The notes beneath the pieces were generated by a model. The model was not told the DNA's origin and did no database searches. It worked only from the letters and a program-made list of their open reading frames with translations. Positions 24,693 through 33,421 of a DNA stretch of 64,000 bases are shown here, one piece after another. The number at the start of each line of letters is the position of its first letter. Position 1 is the stretch's first letter. Origin of the DNA: [Clostridium] innocuum (GTDB lineage: Bacteria; Bacillota_I; Bacilli_A; Erysipelotrichales; Erysipelotrichaceae); contig CP048838.1 of the NCBI GenBank assembly GCA_012317185.1, forward strand, positions 1,240,001 through 1,304,000. Direction: 5' to 3'. Made by a program: the position numbers and the translations under genes.

Positions 24693-25862
24693 ATGAAATT
24701 TTCCAAACGAATGGATTTACTTGCGGAAGGTGTTTTCAGCAGGCTTGATGAAGAAAAACAAAAAATGCTGGCTAGTGGGAAAGCCGTGTATGACTTTACA
24801 ATAGGATCCCCTAACATAGCACCAAGTAAGGAGGTCATGGATGCACTAATCACTGCTGCACAGCAGCCGGAAAGCTATATGTATTCACTTCATGATACAA
24901 AAGAATTAAAAGAAACAATACAAGCCTGGTACAGAAAACGATATCAGGTAGAATTGGATACAGAAACAGAGATACTGTCTCTGCAGGGATCTCAGGAAGG
25001 ACTTGCACATGTCGCATTGGCACTATGTGATGAAGGTGATATTGTTCTCATCCCTGCTCCCAGCTACCCTATCTTTGCGAACGGACCGAAAATAGCAGGG
25101 GCAGAGTTATATGAAATGCCGATGCTGAAAGAATATGATTATCTGATTCAATTCGATGCAATTCCTGAAGAAATAGCAGAAAAGGCTAAGATGATGATTA
25201 TATCCTATCCGAATAATCCAACAGGCGCTACGGCTCCAGATAGCTTTTATGAAGAATTGATTCAATTTGCAAAGGCACATGATATTATCGTCATTCACGA
25301 TACAGCCTACAGCAATCTTGTGTTTGATGGAGAGGAAGGAAAAAGTTTCTTATATTATGCGGGTGCAAAGGATATTGGTATTGAATTTAATTCCTTTAGT
25401 AAAACCTATGGTATGGCTGGAGCACGTATTGGAATATGTGTGGGTAATGCGGAAATCGTCGGTATTCTGAGAAAACTGAAAAGCAATATTGATTACGGTA
25501 TGTTTTTACCTATTCAAAAAGCCGCAATCGCAGCTTTAACGCAAGAACAGAGCATTGTGAAGGAAACCCGTGAAACCTACCAGAGAAGAAGAAATCGTAT
25601 TGTTGCCGGCGCTGCAGCTGCAGGCTGGCACATCGCTTCATGCAAGAGTACCATGTTCTTATGGGCACAGATACCGGAAGGCTATGGAAGCAGTGAAGAA
25701 TTCGCTTTAAACCTGTTAAAATGCAGCGGAATGCTGGTGACTCCTGGCAGTTCTTTTGGAGCATATGGTGAGGGCTTTGTACGAATTGCACTTGTTCAAA
25801 GTGATGAAGTTATCGAACAGGCATTGCAGGCTTTAAAGGAAAGCCGGTTATTTCTGAAATGA
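24693..25862 (+). CDS. Class I/II PLP-dependent aminotransferase
   Basis: 389 residues, fold-type I aminotransferase. Visible marks: QGSQEGLAHVALAL for phosphate binding, PAPSYPIF, the ISYPNNPTGA segment, HDTAYSNLVFDG with the Asp that contacts the pyridine ring, and the PLP lysine in FNSFSKTYGMAGARIG. The closest style is that of LL-diaminopimelate/aspartate aminotransferase-like enzymes; the substrate cannot be fixed. The start follows AGAGGGAGAAT. The next gene, peptidase E, overlaps by four bases (ATGA), so the pair is translationally coupled. Confidence 0.9.
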   Translation: MKFSKRMDLLAEGVFSRLDEEKQKMLASGKAVYDFTIGSPNIAPSKEVMDALITAAQQPESYMYSLHDTKELKETIQAWYRKRYQVELDTETEILSLQGSQEGLAHVALALCDEGDIVLIPAPSYPIFANGPKIAGAELYEMPMLKEYDYLIQFDAIPEEIAEKAKMMIISYPNNPTGATAPDSFYEELIQFAKAHDIIVIHDTAYSNLVFDGEEGKSFLYYAGAKDIGIEFNSFSKTYGMAGARIGICVGNAEIVGILRKLKSNIDYGMFLPIQKAAIAALTQEQSIVKETRETYQRRRNRIVAGAAAAGWHIASCKSTMFLWAQIPEGYGSSEEFALNLLKCSGMLVTPGSSFGAYGEGFVRIALVQSDEVIEQALQALKESRLFLK

Positions 25863-26458
25863 AAACACTGATTGCAATCGGCGGCGGAAGCTTTCAAAAG
25901 CAGGAAACAATGTCAATCGACACCTATGCGATTTCCAGGTGTGGAAAAACACAACCACATGTATTGTTTATTCCGCTAGCAAGCAGAGACGATCAGGGCT
26001 ATGCGAAACGCTTCAAGCAATATTATCGCAGCCTTGACTGTCAGGTCGAAGCTTTGCGTCTGCTGCATACAAAGCTGAGTAATGAAGAAATATATAAGAA
26101 ATTCCGTTCACAGGATATGATATATCTTGGGGCAGGCGATACCGTGTTTCTCATGAAGCAGCTGAAACAGAGAAAGCTGGATTTGCTTTTAAAGGAGCTA
26201 TCCCAGCAGGGAATCGTTATCTGCGGCATTAGTGCCGGAGCGAATGCTCTCTTTGAATATGGCTACAGCAACATCGCATCAGACACATTTGAACTTGTGA
26301 ACGGTATGGGTATGATAAAAGGTGCGTTCTGTCCACATTATCAGAAGGAAGAACGTAAATCCTTCGATATGGTTTGCAGAAAACAGAATCTGCCGGCTAT
26401 TGGCTGTGTGGACCAGCGTGCCTATGTAGTTACAGATGAAAAGAGATTTTTCCTTTGA
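25859..26458 (+). CDS. Peptidase E-like (S51) protein
   Basis: 199 residues with the class I amidotransferase-like fold of dipeptidase E. The nucleophile elbow is GISAGANALF with Ser near residue 123; YLGAGDTVFLMKQL comes before it and the His region GAFCPHY after. Known members cut N-terminal Asp-X dipeptides. The start overlaps the aminotransferase stop (ATGA), suggesting a joint role, for example salvage of aspartyl dipeptides followed by transamination. That link is inference. Confidence 0.85.
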   Translation: MKTLIAIGGGSFQKQETMSIDTYAISRCGKTQPHVLFIPLASRDDQGYAKRFKQYYRSLDCQVEALRLLHTKLSNEEIYKKFRSQDMIYLGAGDTVFLMKQLKQRKLDLLLKELSQQGIVICGISAGANALFEYGYSNIASDTFELVNGMGMIKGAFCPHYQKEERKSFDMVCRKQNLPAIGCVDQRAYVVTDEKRFFL

Positions 26459-26500
26459 AGAATCTTTTTTTTCTTTTATAAGAACTTCGGGTAATATTAC

Positions 26501-26529
26501 TTGCAAATTGTTTCATTTTTGTCTATAAT
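26501..26529 (+). promoter_or_regulatory. Promoter of purine permease transcript
   Basis: TTGCAA (26501-26506), 17 bases, TATAAT (26524-26529). It ends about 18 bases before the riboswitch aptamer. Confidence 0.75.
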
Positions 26530-26546
26530 GTACAAGTCTATAGAAA

Positions 26547-26653
26547 CATCGTATATACTTTCGACATGATGGTGAAAGCGTTTCTACCTGAAAACCAATT
26601 TCAGACTACGATGGAAGCTTATATACGAATACTGCGGTTTGCGGTGTTTTTTT
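26547..26653 (+). ncRNA. Purine riboswitch, guanine type, with terminator expression platform
   Basis: The aptamer spans 26547-26613. P1 is CATCGTA/TACGATG, J1/2 is TATA, P2 is CTTTCG/TGAAAG, the conserved J2/3 is GTTTCTAC, and P3 is CTGAAA/TTTCAG followed by ACTACG. The specificity base, the C in ACTA, indicates guanine/hypoxanthine rather than adenine. Loops differ in length from the usual seven bases, although GG in L2 and CC in L3 can still kiss. Downstream AATACTGC (26628-26635) and GCGGTGTT (26641-26648), then T residues to 26653, form the terminator. The permease gene follows, so excess guanine should stop transcription. Confidence 0.9.
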
Positions 26654-26680
26654 GTTTTGGGAGACAGAAAAGAGGGAATT

Positions 26681-28015
26681 ATGTTAGAAAAATTATTCAA
26701 ATTGAATGTGAAGCAGACTTCTGTGAAAACCGAGGTAATTGCCGGTATCACAACCTTTCTGGCAATGGCCTATATTCTTGGGGTAAACCCGTCTATTCTG
26801 CATGATGCAGGTATGGATCGTGCATCTGTTTTTATGGCTACGGCTATTTCTGCAGGCTTTGCCTCCATCGTTATGGGACTGGTGGCAAATTATCCGGTTG
26901 CTTTGGCTGCCGGTATGGGGGTTAATGCATTATTTGCTTATACGATCTGCGGACAGATGGGGATGAGCTGGCAGGCAGCATTGGCTGGCGTATTTATTTC
27001 CGGTTTGATTTTCATCGTAATTTCAGTTACCGGTATTCGTAAAGCGATTATCAATGCGATTCCAAAGCAGCTGAAGATGGCGATTGGTGCCGGTATCGGT
27101 TTCTTTATTGCTTTTGTCGGTTTAAAAAATGCTGGGATTGTTGCCGGAAGCGCATCTACCTTTGTGACAATCGGTGATTTTGCTGATCCGCAGGTATTGC
27201 TTGCACTCTTCGGTATCCTGCTGACTATTGCGTTGCTTGTCAAAAAGGTACCGGCTGCTGTTTTTGTGGGGATGGTAATTACTGCGATTATCGGTATCAT
27301 CTGCGGTGCGGCGTTTGGTTTAAAGGGAATGCCGGCATTGCCTGATAAATTCTTTGAAATGAATTTCCATCTGAATGCAGCAGGCTCTTTTGTAGATGGT
27401 TTCGGTGAATTGTTCGCAAATCCGTTGAATGCGTTTGTTGTGATTTTCTCCTTTCTGTTTGTGGATTTCTTTGATACTGCCGGTACGCTGGTTGCTGTTG
27501 CAAATCGCATCGGTCTGGTGAATGAGAAGGGCGAGTTGGAGAATGTGGAGCGCGCACTGGTTGCGGATGCGGTAGGTACTGTTGCAGGTGCTGCTTTAGG
27601 TACTTCTACGGTTACCTCCTTTGTGGAATCTACCTCCGGCGTTGAGGTTGGCGGCAGAACCGGTTTAACTGCTTGTACGACGGGTATACTGTTCTTTGTA
27701 TCCATTCTGTTTTCACCAATCGTGCTGTCCGCTGTAACAAATGCGGTAACGGCTCCTGCTCTTGTTGTTGTGGGTATTCTGATGGCACAGCAGCTGAAGG
27801 AAATCGAATGGGATAATATGGTATATGCGACTGCCGGTTTCATTACGGTTCTTATGATGATTCTGACATATTCCATTTCCAATGGCATCGCGTTTGGATT
27901 TATTGCCTATGCGATTGCGATGACGGCTGCAGGCAAAACAAAGGAAGTGCACATCACGGTATGGGTATTGATGGTGATTTTCCTAATCTATTTCGCACTG
28001 CCGCAATTTATGTAG
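26681..28015 (+). CDS. NCS2 family guanine/hypoxanthine permease (AzgA/PbuG-like)
   Basis: 444 residues, hydrophobic, with the AzgA-type pattern: VKTEVIAGITTFLAMAYILG at the N terminus, NYPVALAAGMGVNALFAYT, FLFVDFFDTAGTLVAVANR and GTSTVTSFVESTSGVEVGGRTGL (read as separate overlapping parts). These are proton-driven purine importers. I start at the ATG of 26681, which follows AAGAGGGAATT; a longer frame would run into the terminator of the riboswitch. Control by the guanine riboswitch fits the function. Confidence 0.93.
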   Translation: MLEKLFKLNVKQTSVKTEVIAGITTFLAMAYILGVNPSILHDAGMDRASVFMATAISAGFASIVMGLVANYPVALAAGMGVNALFAYTICGQMGMSWQAALAGVFISGLIFIVISVTGIRKAIINAIPKQLKMAIGAGIGFFIAFVGLKNAGIVAGSASTFVTIGDFADPQVLLALFGILLTIALLVKKVPAAVFVGMVITAIIGIICGAAFGLKGMPALPDKFFEMNFHLNAAGSFVDGFGELFANPLNAFVVIFSFLFVDFFDTAGTLVAVANRIGLVNEKGELENVERALVADAVGTVAGAALGTSTVTSFVESTSGVEVGGRTGLTACTTGILFFVSILFSPIVLSAVTNAVTAPALVVVGILMAQQLKEIEWDNMVYATAGFITVLMMILTYSISNGIAFGFIAYAIAMTAAGKTKEVHITVWVLMVIFLIYFALPQFM

Positions 28016-28081
28016 AAAAAGATTTTAAAATCAGAAAAAAAATGATATTATAATACACGGAAATCTTAGTATTTCAACGAC

Positions 28082-28114
28082 GCCGATACTATACATATAC
28101 GCTATGGTATCGGC
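28082..28114 (+). promoter_or_regulatory. Stable hairpin in guaA leader
   Basis: GCCGATACTATA (28082-28093) pairs with TATGGTATCGGC (28103-28114): twelve pairs including one G-T, and a 9-base loop. It lies between a TATAAT (28049-28054) and the guaA ribosome site AAGGAGG. It lacks a T run and the purine aptamer sequence, so its role is unknown. Confidence 0.5.
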
Positions 28115-28137
28115 TTCTTAATAAGGAGGATACATTC

Positions 28138-29679
28138 ATGGCTGATAAAATTATCGTACTTGACTTCGGAAGTCAGTATAACCAGCTGATAGCACGTCGT
28201 ATTCGTGAGTTTGGTGTTTATTCTGAGTTGCACCCGCACACGATGACACTGGAAGAAATTCTGGCACTGAAGGATGTCCGGGGAATCATTTTCTCTGGTG
28301 GACCAAACAGTGTATATGATGAGGAAGCGTTTAAATGCGATCCTGCAATTTTTGAATCCGGGATTCCTGTTCTTGGCATTTGTTACGGTATGCAGATGAC
28401 GCATTTTATGAATGGCGGAAGTGTGAAGGCTTGTGAAGCAAAGGAATATGGAAGAACTGAGATCACGATTGAAACGGATTCTCCGATTTTCAGAGGGCTG
28501 CCGAAAAAGCAGATTGTCTGGATGAGTCACGGTGATCAGGTGGATACTCTGGCTGATGGCTTTGTGAAGGATGCGTATAGCGATACCTGTACATATGCGG
28601 CTACCAGCAATATAGAGAAGAATATTTATACGCTGCAGTTCCATCCGGAGGTACGTCATTCCGAGTATGGAAATGAAATTCTGAAAAATTTTGTTTTTGA
28701 GGTTTGCAAGGCGAACAATGATTGGTCTATGCATAGCTTCATCGACATGGAAATTGAGAAAATCCGCAAGACTGTCGGTACGGACAAGGTGCTGTTGGGA
28801 TTAAGCGGAGGCGTGGATTCCTCTGTTGTTGCGGCATTGCTGCATAAGGCGATCGGGGATCAGCTGATTTGTATGTTTATTGATCACGGCTTGCTGCGTA
28901 AGGGCGAGGCGGAAAGCGTTATGGAAACATTCGGGCGCGAGATGAATATCAATCTGGTGAAGATTGATGCAAAGGAGCGTTTCCTGAGTAAGCTGGCTGG
29001 TGTGAGTGATCCGGAGAAGAAGCGTAAAATCATTGGAAATGAGTTTGTGTATACCTTTGATGAGGAAGTGAAGAAGCTGACTTCAGGTGAGGACATCAAG
29101 TGGCTGGCGCAGGGAACGCTGTATACGGATGTCATTGAGTCGGGAACAAAGACAGCGCAGACAATCAAGTCACATCACAATGTCGGTGGGTTGCCTGAGG
29201 ATATGCAGTTCAAGCTGATTGAACCATTGAATACGCTGTTTAAGGATGAGGTGCGTGCATTGGGTACGGAGTTGGGATTGCCTGATGAGATGGTTTGGCG
29301 GCAGCCGTTCCCGGGTCCTGGCTTGGGTATCCGTGTGCTGGGCGATATTACGGAGGAGAAGCTGGAAATCGTTCGGGATTCTGATCTGATTCTGCGTGAG
29401 GAAGTTGCGAAAGCAGGGCTGCAGAAGGAGATTTGGCAGTATTTTACGTGTCTGACGAATATGCGTTCCGTTGGTGTTATGGGGGATCAGCGTACATATG
29501 ATTATGCGGTAGCTATCCGTGCGGTGACTTCGATTGACGGAATGACGGCGGATTGGGCGAAAATTCCGTATGAGGTGCTGGATGTTATCAGCAATCGTAT
29601 TGTGAATGAGGTGAAGCATGTGAATCGAGTGGTGTATGATATTACGAGCAAGCCGCCGGGGACGATTGAATTCGAATAG
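28138..29679 (+). CDS. guaA: GMP synthase (glutamine-hydrolyzing)
   Basis: 513 residues, the full length of GuaA. Residues 1-195 are the class I glutamine amidotransferase with FSGGPNSVYDEE, the nucleophile Cys in GICYGMQMT and FHPEVRHSEYG. Residues 205-390 are the ATP pyrophosphatase with the P-loop LLGLSGGVDSSVVAALLHKA. The C-terminal dimerisation domain ends NRVVYDITSKPPGTIEFE, the conserved GuaA tail. It converts XMP to GMP. It lies next to the purine permease, so this is a purine supply neighbourhood. The start follows AAGGAGGATACATTC. Confidence 0.98.
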   Translation: MADKIIVLDFGSQYNQLIARRIREFGVYSELHPHTMTLEEILALKDVRGIIFSGGPNSVYDEEAFKCDPAIFESGIPVLGICYGMQMTHFMNGGSVKACEAKEYGRTEITIETDSPIFRGLPKKQIVWMSHGDQVDTLADGFVKDAYSDTCTYAATSNIEKNIYTLQFHPEVRHSEYGNEILKNFVFEVCKANNDWSMHSFIDMEIEKIRKTVGTDKVLLGLSGGVDSSVVAALLHKAIGDQLICMFIDHGLLRKGEAESVMETFGREMNINLVKIDAKERFLSKLAGVSDPEKKRKIIGNEFVYTFDEEVKKLTSGEDIKWLAQGTLYTDVIESGTKTAQTIKSHHNVGGLPEDMQFKLIEPLNTLFKDEVRALGTELGLPDEMVWRQPFPGPGLGIRVLGDITEEKLEIVRDSDLILREEVAKAGLQKEIWQYFTCLTNMRSVGVMGDQRTYDYAVAIRAVTSIDGMTADWAKIPYEVLDVISNRIVNEVKHVNRVVYDITSKPPGTIEFE

Positions 29680-29691
29680 TGTACTATGAAG

Positions 29692-29719
29692 AAAAGCGCC
29701 TTTAGATAGGGCGTTTTTT
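29692..29719 (+). terminator. Terminator of guaA
   Basis: AAAAGCGCC (29692-29700) pairs with GGCGTTTTTT (29710-29719) around a 9-base loop. Confidence 0.78.
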
Positions 29720-29918
29720 GCGCTTTAGACTGTTTTTGATACCTTTTTGAAAGCATGAATTAGAATAGAATGATACCTTTGATAATTCTTTAATGGCCTA
29801 ATCATATGGGTTCAGAAAATGAATAACTTTTATAGGTGCTTAAATGAAAGTATTTAATGTATTTGTGTACAAATTAGATAAGCTCTTTTTGATTAAATGA
29901 AAATGACTTTTGTGTAGG

Positions 29919-30101
29919 TCATTTTGTATTTGTTCTATTTACTAGGTAATCAATAGAAGTCTTATAATAATCAGCAAGTTTAATCAGTATTTGAATAGGA
30001 ATATCTCTACCACCTGTTTCGTAATAAGAATATGTTCTTTGCGATATATTCAGATATTTGGCAATATCATTTTGAGATAAATCATGATCTTCTCTTAAGT
30101 T
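29919..30101 (-). pseudogene. XRE-family HTH regulator, 5'-truncated
   Basis: The minus strand from 30101 to the TGA at 29919-29921 reads as a Cro/CI helix-turn-helix: NLREDHDLSQNDIAKYLNIS and then QRTYSYYETGGRDIPIQILI, LADYYKTSIDYLVNRTNTK. An intact gene would have about eight more N-terminal residues and a start codon, but a TAA precedes the first codon here and no start is present. The break lies at the same point where the neighbouring helicase gene begins abruptly, so both were probably cut by one deletion. Confidence 0.8.
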
Positions 30102-30105
30102 TTAG

Positions 30106-32133
30106 AACAATCTCTTGAAATGGCAGGAAAAACAGTTTATAACTGACCAGAATTTTGATTCAGTAACTATAATGAATGATCATTTCTTTCAGCAGTTTTA
30201 CTTGCATGAAAATAAAGATGTACATCTACTAAATCCATGGGTGAGTGAACGTTACCATAGAGAAAGAGAAAAGTTATTTTATTATGCGTTACAGGTGAAT
30301 AAAGAATTCGTTTTATCTAGTACCTGTATGCGAAGTAATTTGAAAAACCTACTGATGATGTGGAGAGGTACAGATGGTAATGAAACTATCAAATTTAAAG
30401 AGAACGATAAAATCAATGCATTTTCATCTTTATATCAGACAATTTCTATTTTAGTACCTGTAATTTCAACTACATTTGCTTCAGTAGGAAGATTTTTGGA
30501 ATATGTTCAAAAACCTTATGAACTAGGAACATTGATTATTGATGAAGCAGGGCAGGCGCAACCACATCTCGCACTGGGCGCTATGCTAAGATGCAAAAAG
30601 GTACTTGTAGTTGGTGATCCTAAACAAGTTGAACCGGTTGTAACAGATGATCTGGATGCAATTAAGCAATTGCTGAAAAATGAATATACAACACCATATA
30701 GTGATAAGCACATTTCAGTACAGCAGTTTTCGGATAAGCTTAATCCATTTGGCACTTATTTAAATGATTCAAGCGGAGAAAAACTTTGGGTTGGATGTCC
30801 TCTGGTTGTCCATAGAAGATGTATCAATCCTATGTTTGATATATCAAATCGTATTTCATATGATGGTGTTATGATTCAGCAGACAAAAGAGCCTGATCAG
30901 AATATTGTGGATACATTTGCCATTCCTATTTCGAAGTGGTTACAATGCAGTGGTAAAGAAAAAAATCATTTAAGAAAAGATCATTATGTACCGGAACAAG
31001 GTAAAGAAACGTTGAATATTATTAAATTGGCATTTGAAAAGGCTAAAGGAGATAAACCTGATTTGTATGTAATCTCACCGTTTACCTCAGTAGTAGAAGG
31101 TTTGAAGAAAGAGATAAGAGAGTCCGATTTTTACAAATTGAACAAGGAAAATTATAATGAATGGATGGAGTCTAATATTGGTACAGTGCATACATTCCAG
31201 GGAAAAGAAGCAAATGAAGTTGTGTTGCTATTGGGCTGTGATCAGGATGCGAAAGGCGCTGTTACATGGGTAAATGCCAATATTATCAATGTTGCTGTTA
31301 CACGAGCCAAATATCGATTATGTATCATTGGTGACTATAGAATTTGGAAACAAAATCAAGTTTTAAAGATAACCAAGGGGGTAATTGATGCTTATACTTT
31401 ACAATATTTAAATCAACTTAAAGAAGCTGATCAAACAAATCAAAATAAAGAGTTGATCACTTTATTAATGAAACAACTTCCTTCGTCATCTGATTATGTT
31501 AATGAAAAAGGAGATGGCGAAGAGGATATCATAGATACTTATATCTTGATGAAGGAATTAAAGAAAATCAAGTTTGCCAAGAATTTTCTTACAGAAGAAG
31601 AGAAAAAGATTTATCATTTAACTGATGAAGATTTAAATGAACTCAGTTATTCGGTAAAGTCACATTTACTTACAGGAATCAAGATCAACTCCCTGTATGA
31701 AGCGCTTTTCTATGATAACAATATCCCATTCGAGGACTTTTCATTTAAGAATATCATGTTTTGTAAAGCGACTGAACTTTATATGAGAGAAAGCTTTATA
31801 AGTGTAATTCAAAGTCAATTTAAAGATGCCAAAAAAAAGGATAATAATTATACTATCGGATATATGGCTAAGAAAATAAACGATAATATAGATACATTTA
31901 TAAGATTACTAAATGATAAATATTATAATGGCATTTGGTGGAAAATATACGGGAAAAAGCTAAACGATATCAATGTACTACGAAGAACATGTTGCCACCC
32001 TGATGAGTTTCTATTGGCGGATGAGCAGAATTTAAAACAGTTGCTGTTTGACGAGGAAGTATTTAAAAACTTGAAAGTAGGAAGAAGGATTGCCAAGAAT
32101 ATTGAAAAACTCAATATTAAATGTGTACAATAG
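30106..32133 (+). pseudogene. SF1 (UPF1/DNA2-like) helicase, N-terminally truncated
   Basis: About 675 codons are open from 30106. Present are helicase motif II as DEAGQAQPHLALG, motif III as VVGDPKQVEPV, motif V as GTVHTFQGKEANEVVLLLG and motif VI as NVAVTRAKYRL, followed by a C-terminal region of about 240 residues I do not recognise. The Walker A motif (GxxGTGKT) and everything before it are missing, so ATPase activity should be lost. The only start is a TTG at 30115 without a ribosome site. Codon use and A+T content differ from the core genes on either side, as for transferred DNA. It may be a remnant of a defence or mobile-element gene. Confidence 0.8.
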
Positions 32134-32553
32134 TATTATCGAAAAAATTTATAATATGTTTTAAGTGGAAATAAGCAAGGAATAATAGCATGAATCAAAT
32201 CCTTAATAGTTAGAATTGTGGTGACAGATTTATATTTTACAACAAAGGTAAATATTCATTTTTATGGACATTACAATTTGTGAGTTTTCATTTCTGTTAT
32301 CTTATGACAAGCATAATGCAAGTAGAATCTTTAAGAGGAGGGCGTTATATATGCTTAGTAAATTACACCTTGTCGATAGAATAAAAGTCATCATCATGTA
32401 AGTTTAAAAGTATGATTTTTATGACTAGGAGGAATTTATTCATTATGACCTTCATAAAAAAAGAATAATCAAATCAAAGATAGTTTATAAAAAAGAAATA
32501 GATGAATAACACATATTTCTAAGAAATATAGATCCCTAAATTTGCATACATAG

Positions 32554-32694
32554 GTAAAAGCCTCTAAAGATTTTCAGTACATATGTTACGCTCTGGATAT
32601 TCTTTACTCCATTCTCAAGGACTTTTATAATACGAAACAGATTGATGCGATACTTTATCAAGAATTTTTAAAACAGCTTTCTATTGCGCAATAG
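32554..32694 (+). pseudogene. C-terminal remnant of an unknown gene
   Basis: 46 codons read ASKDFQYICYALDILYSILK and DFYNTKQIDAILYQEFLKQL before a TAG. The amphipathic helical look and normal codon use suggest the tail of a former protein. There is a stop directly upstream and no start. I do not recognise the family. Confidence 0.3.
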
Positions 32695-32789
32695 AGAAAA
32701 GAAACGTGAATCGCGCTAATAGATTTTTACGACTATATTATTCTCGTGAGTACAAGTTGGTTGCCTGGCTTTGCATATTGATAATTGCT

Positions 32790-32825
32790 CTTAAACTACT
32801 ATTACTGTTGTAATAATAGTTTAAG
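32790..32825. terminator. A+T-rich terminator-like hairpin
   Basis: Stem of 15 pairs with one C-A mismatch and loop CTGTTG, located 46 bases beyond the end of the minus-strand TrmO-like gene. Confidence 0.5.
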
Positions 32826-32870
32826 AAACAGTGTCTTTGCATGATACCATCCATTTAGCCTATAAGATCC

Positions 32871-33350
32871 CTAAAAATTAAACTCTTCTTCCCATGCAAA
32901 ACTACCCGACTTTTCAAGGCTTTTCGGCCAATGCGCACACCATGCAGGTACTTTAGGATCCTCAATACAATCAAGACTAGGCGTATAAGGCTTTATATCC
33001 AGAACAGGTGAGCCATCATTCGCATCAATATAAGCAATCTGTACTACGCCCTTTTCATAATCAATATGAAGTATCTCAACCGCGGTTAACGCAATCGGGT
33101 TCGGACGAATCGGGGATCTTGTCGCAAAGATTCCCATTTCCTTCGGAGCCTTTTTATATGGCTGTTTTGTCTTTAAGACAGTCCTGTACACATCCTCATC
33201 ATAACCGTTAAACCACCAGATGATTTGCAGATGGCTGAAACCATCCAATGCCTGCAACGCTGGAATATAATTCTCATCCACCTGAATAAATGTACCTCCC
33301 TCCTCACTGCTGTGAATAGAACCTACAGAATAAACTTCAAATTTTGTCAT
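32871..33350 (-). CDS. TrmO/TsaA family tRNA (t6A37) N6-methyltransferase-like protein
   Basis: 159 residues of the TrmO (YaeB/TsaA) beta-barrel SAM-dependent family, which methylates t6A at position 37 of tRNA. Family marks are DGFSHLQIIWWFNGYD, the signature GIFATRSPIRPNPIAL, and LDIKPYTPSLD with the C-terminal WCAHWP. The ATG at 33350 follows GGAGGAAAAAATC; an upstream frame to 33395 lacks a ribosome site and overlaps the promoter. It is transcribed on the minus strand from a MerR-type promoter between it and the merR gene, so it is probably an inducible target of that regulator. Confidence 0.88.
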   Translation of the reverse strand: MTKFEVYSVGSIHSSEEGGTFIQVDENYIPALQALDGFSHLQIIWWFNGYDEDVYRTVLKTKQPYKKAPKEMGIFATRSPIRPNPIALTAVEILHIDYEKGVVQIAYIDANDGSPVLDIKPYTPSLDCIEDPKVPAWCAHWPKSLEKSGSFAWEEEFNF

Positions 33351-33380
33351 GATTTTTTCCTCCATTTCATCTATACCAAT

Positions 33381-33411
33381 ACGATAATCCCTCACACCGT
33401 GTGAGGGTCAA
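33381..33411 (-). promoter_or_regulatory. MerR-type promoter with 19-bp spacer and dyad operator
   Basis: On the minus strand TTGACC (33411-33406) and TATCGT (33386-33381) are separated by 19 bases. That spacer is mostly the perfect palindrome CCCTCACAC-C-GTGTGAGGG (33389-33407). Overlong spacers filled with a dyad are the hallmark of promoters activated by MerR-family proteins through DNA untwisting. The merR gene is just upstream. Confidence 0.88.
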
Positions 33412-33421
33412 GAGGTAAATT

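Larger units (their letters stand above)
32134..32870. other. Intergenic stretch with gene remnants and an A+T-rich hairpin
   Basis: No intact gene. Several short peptides follow good ribosome sites (for example at 32351 and 32443) but end within 20 codons. One longer remnant is at 32554-32694. At 32790-32825 CTTAAACTACTATTA and TAATAATAGTTTAAG form a 15-pair stem with one mismatch, a probable bidirectional transcription stop before the TrmO-like gene. Confidence 0.45.

Noticed and set aside
26938..27888. Long open frame on the minus strand (316 codons)
   Set aside because: It is antisense to the purine permease gene and its composition (rich in Thr, Pro, Ala, Ser) is the usual shadow of a hydrophobic protein. 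No ribosome site or homology.
28020..28137. Second purine riboswitch before guaA
   Set aside because: The conserved TTTCTAC and GACTA-type core bases are missing; only a simple hairpin is present.
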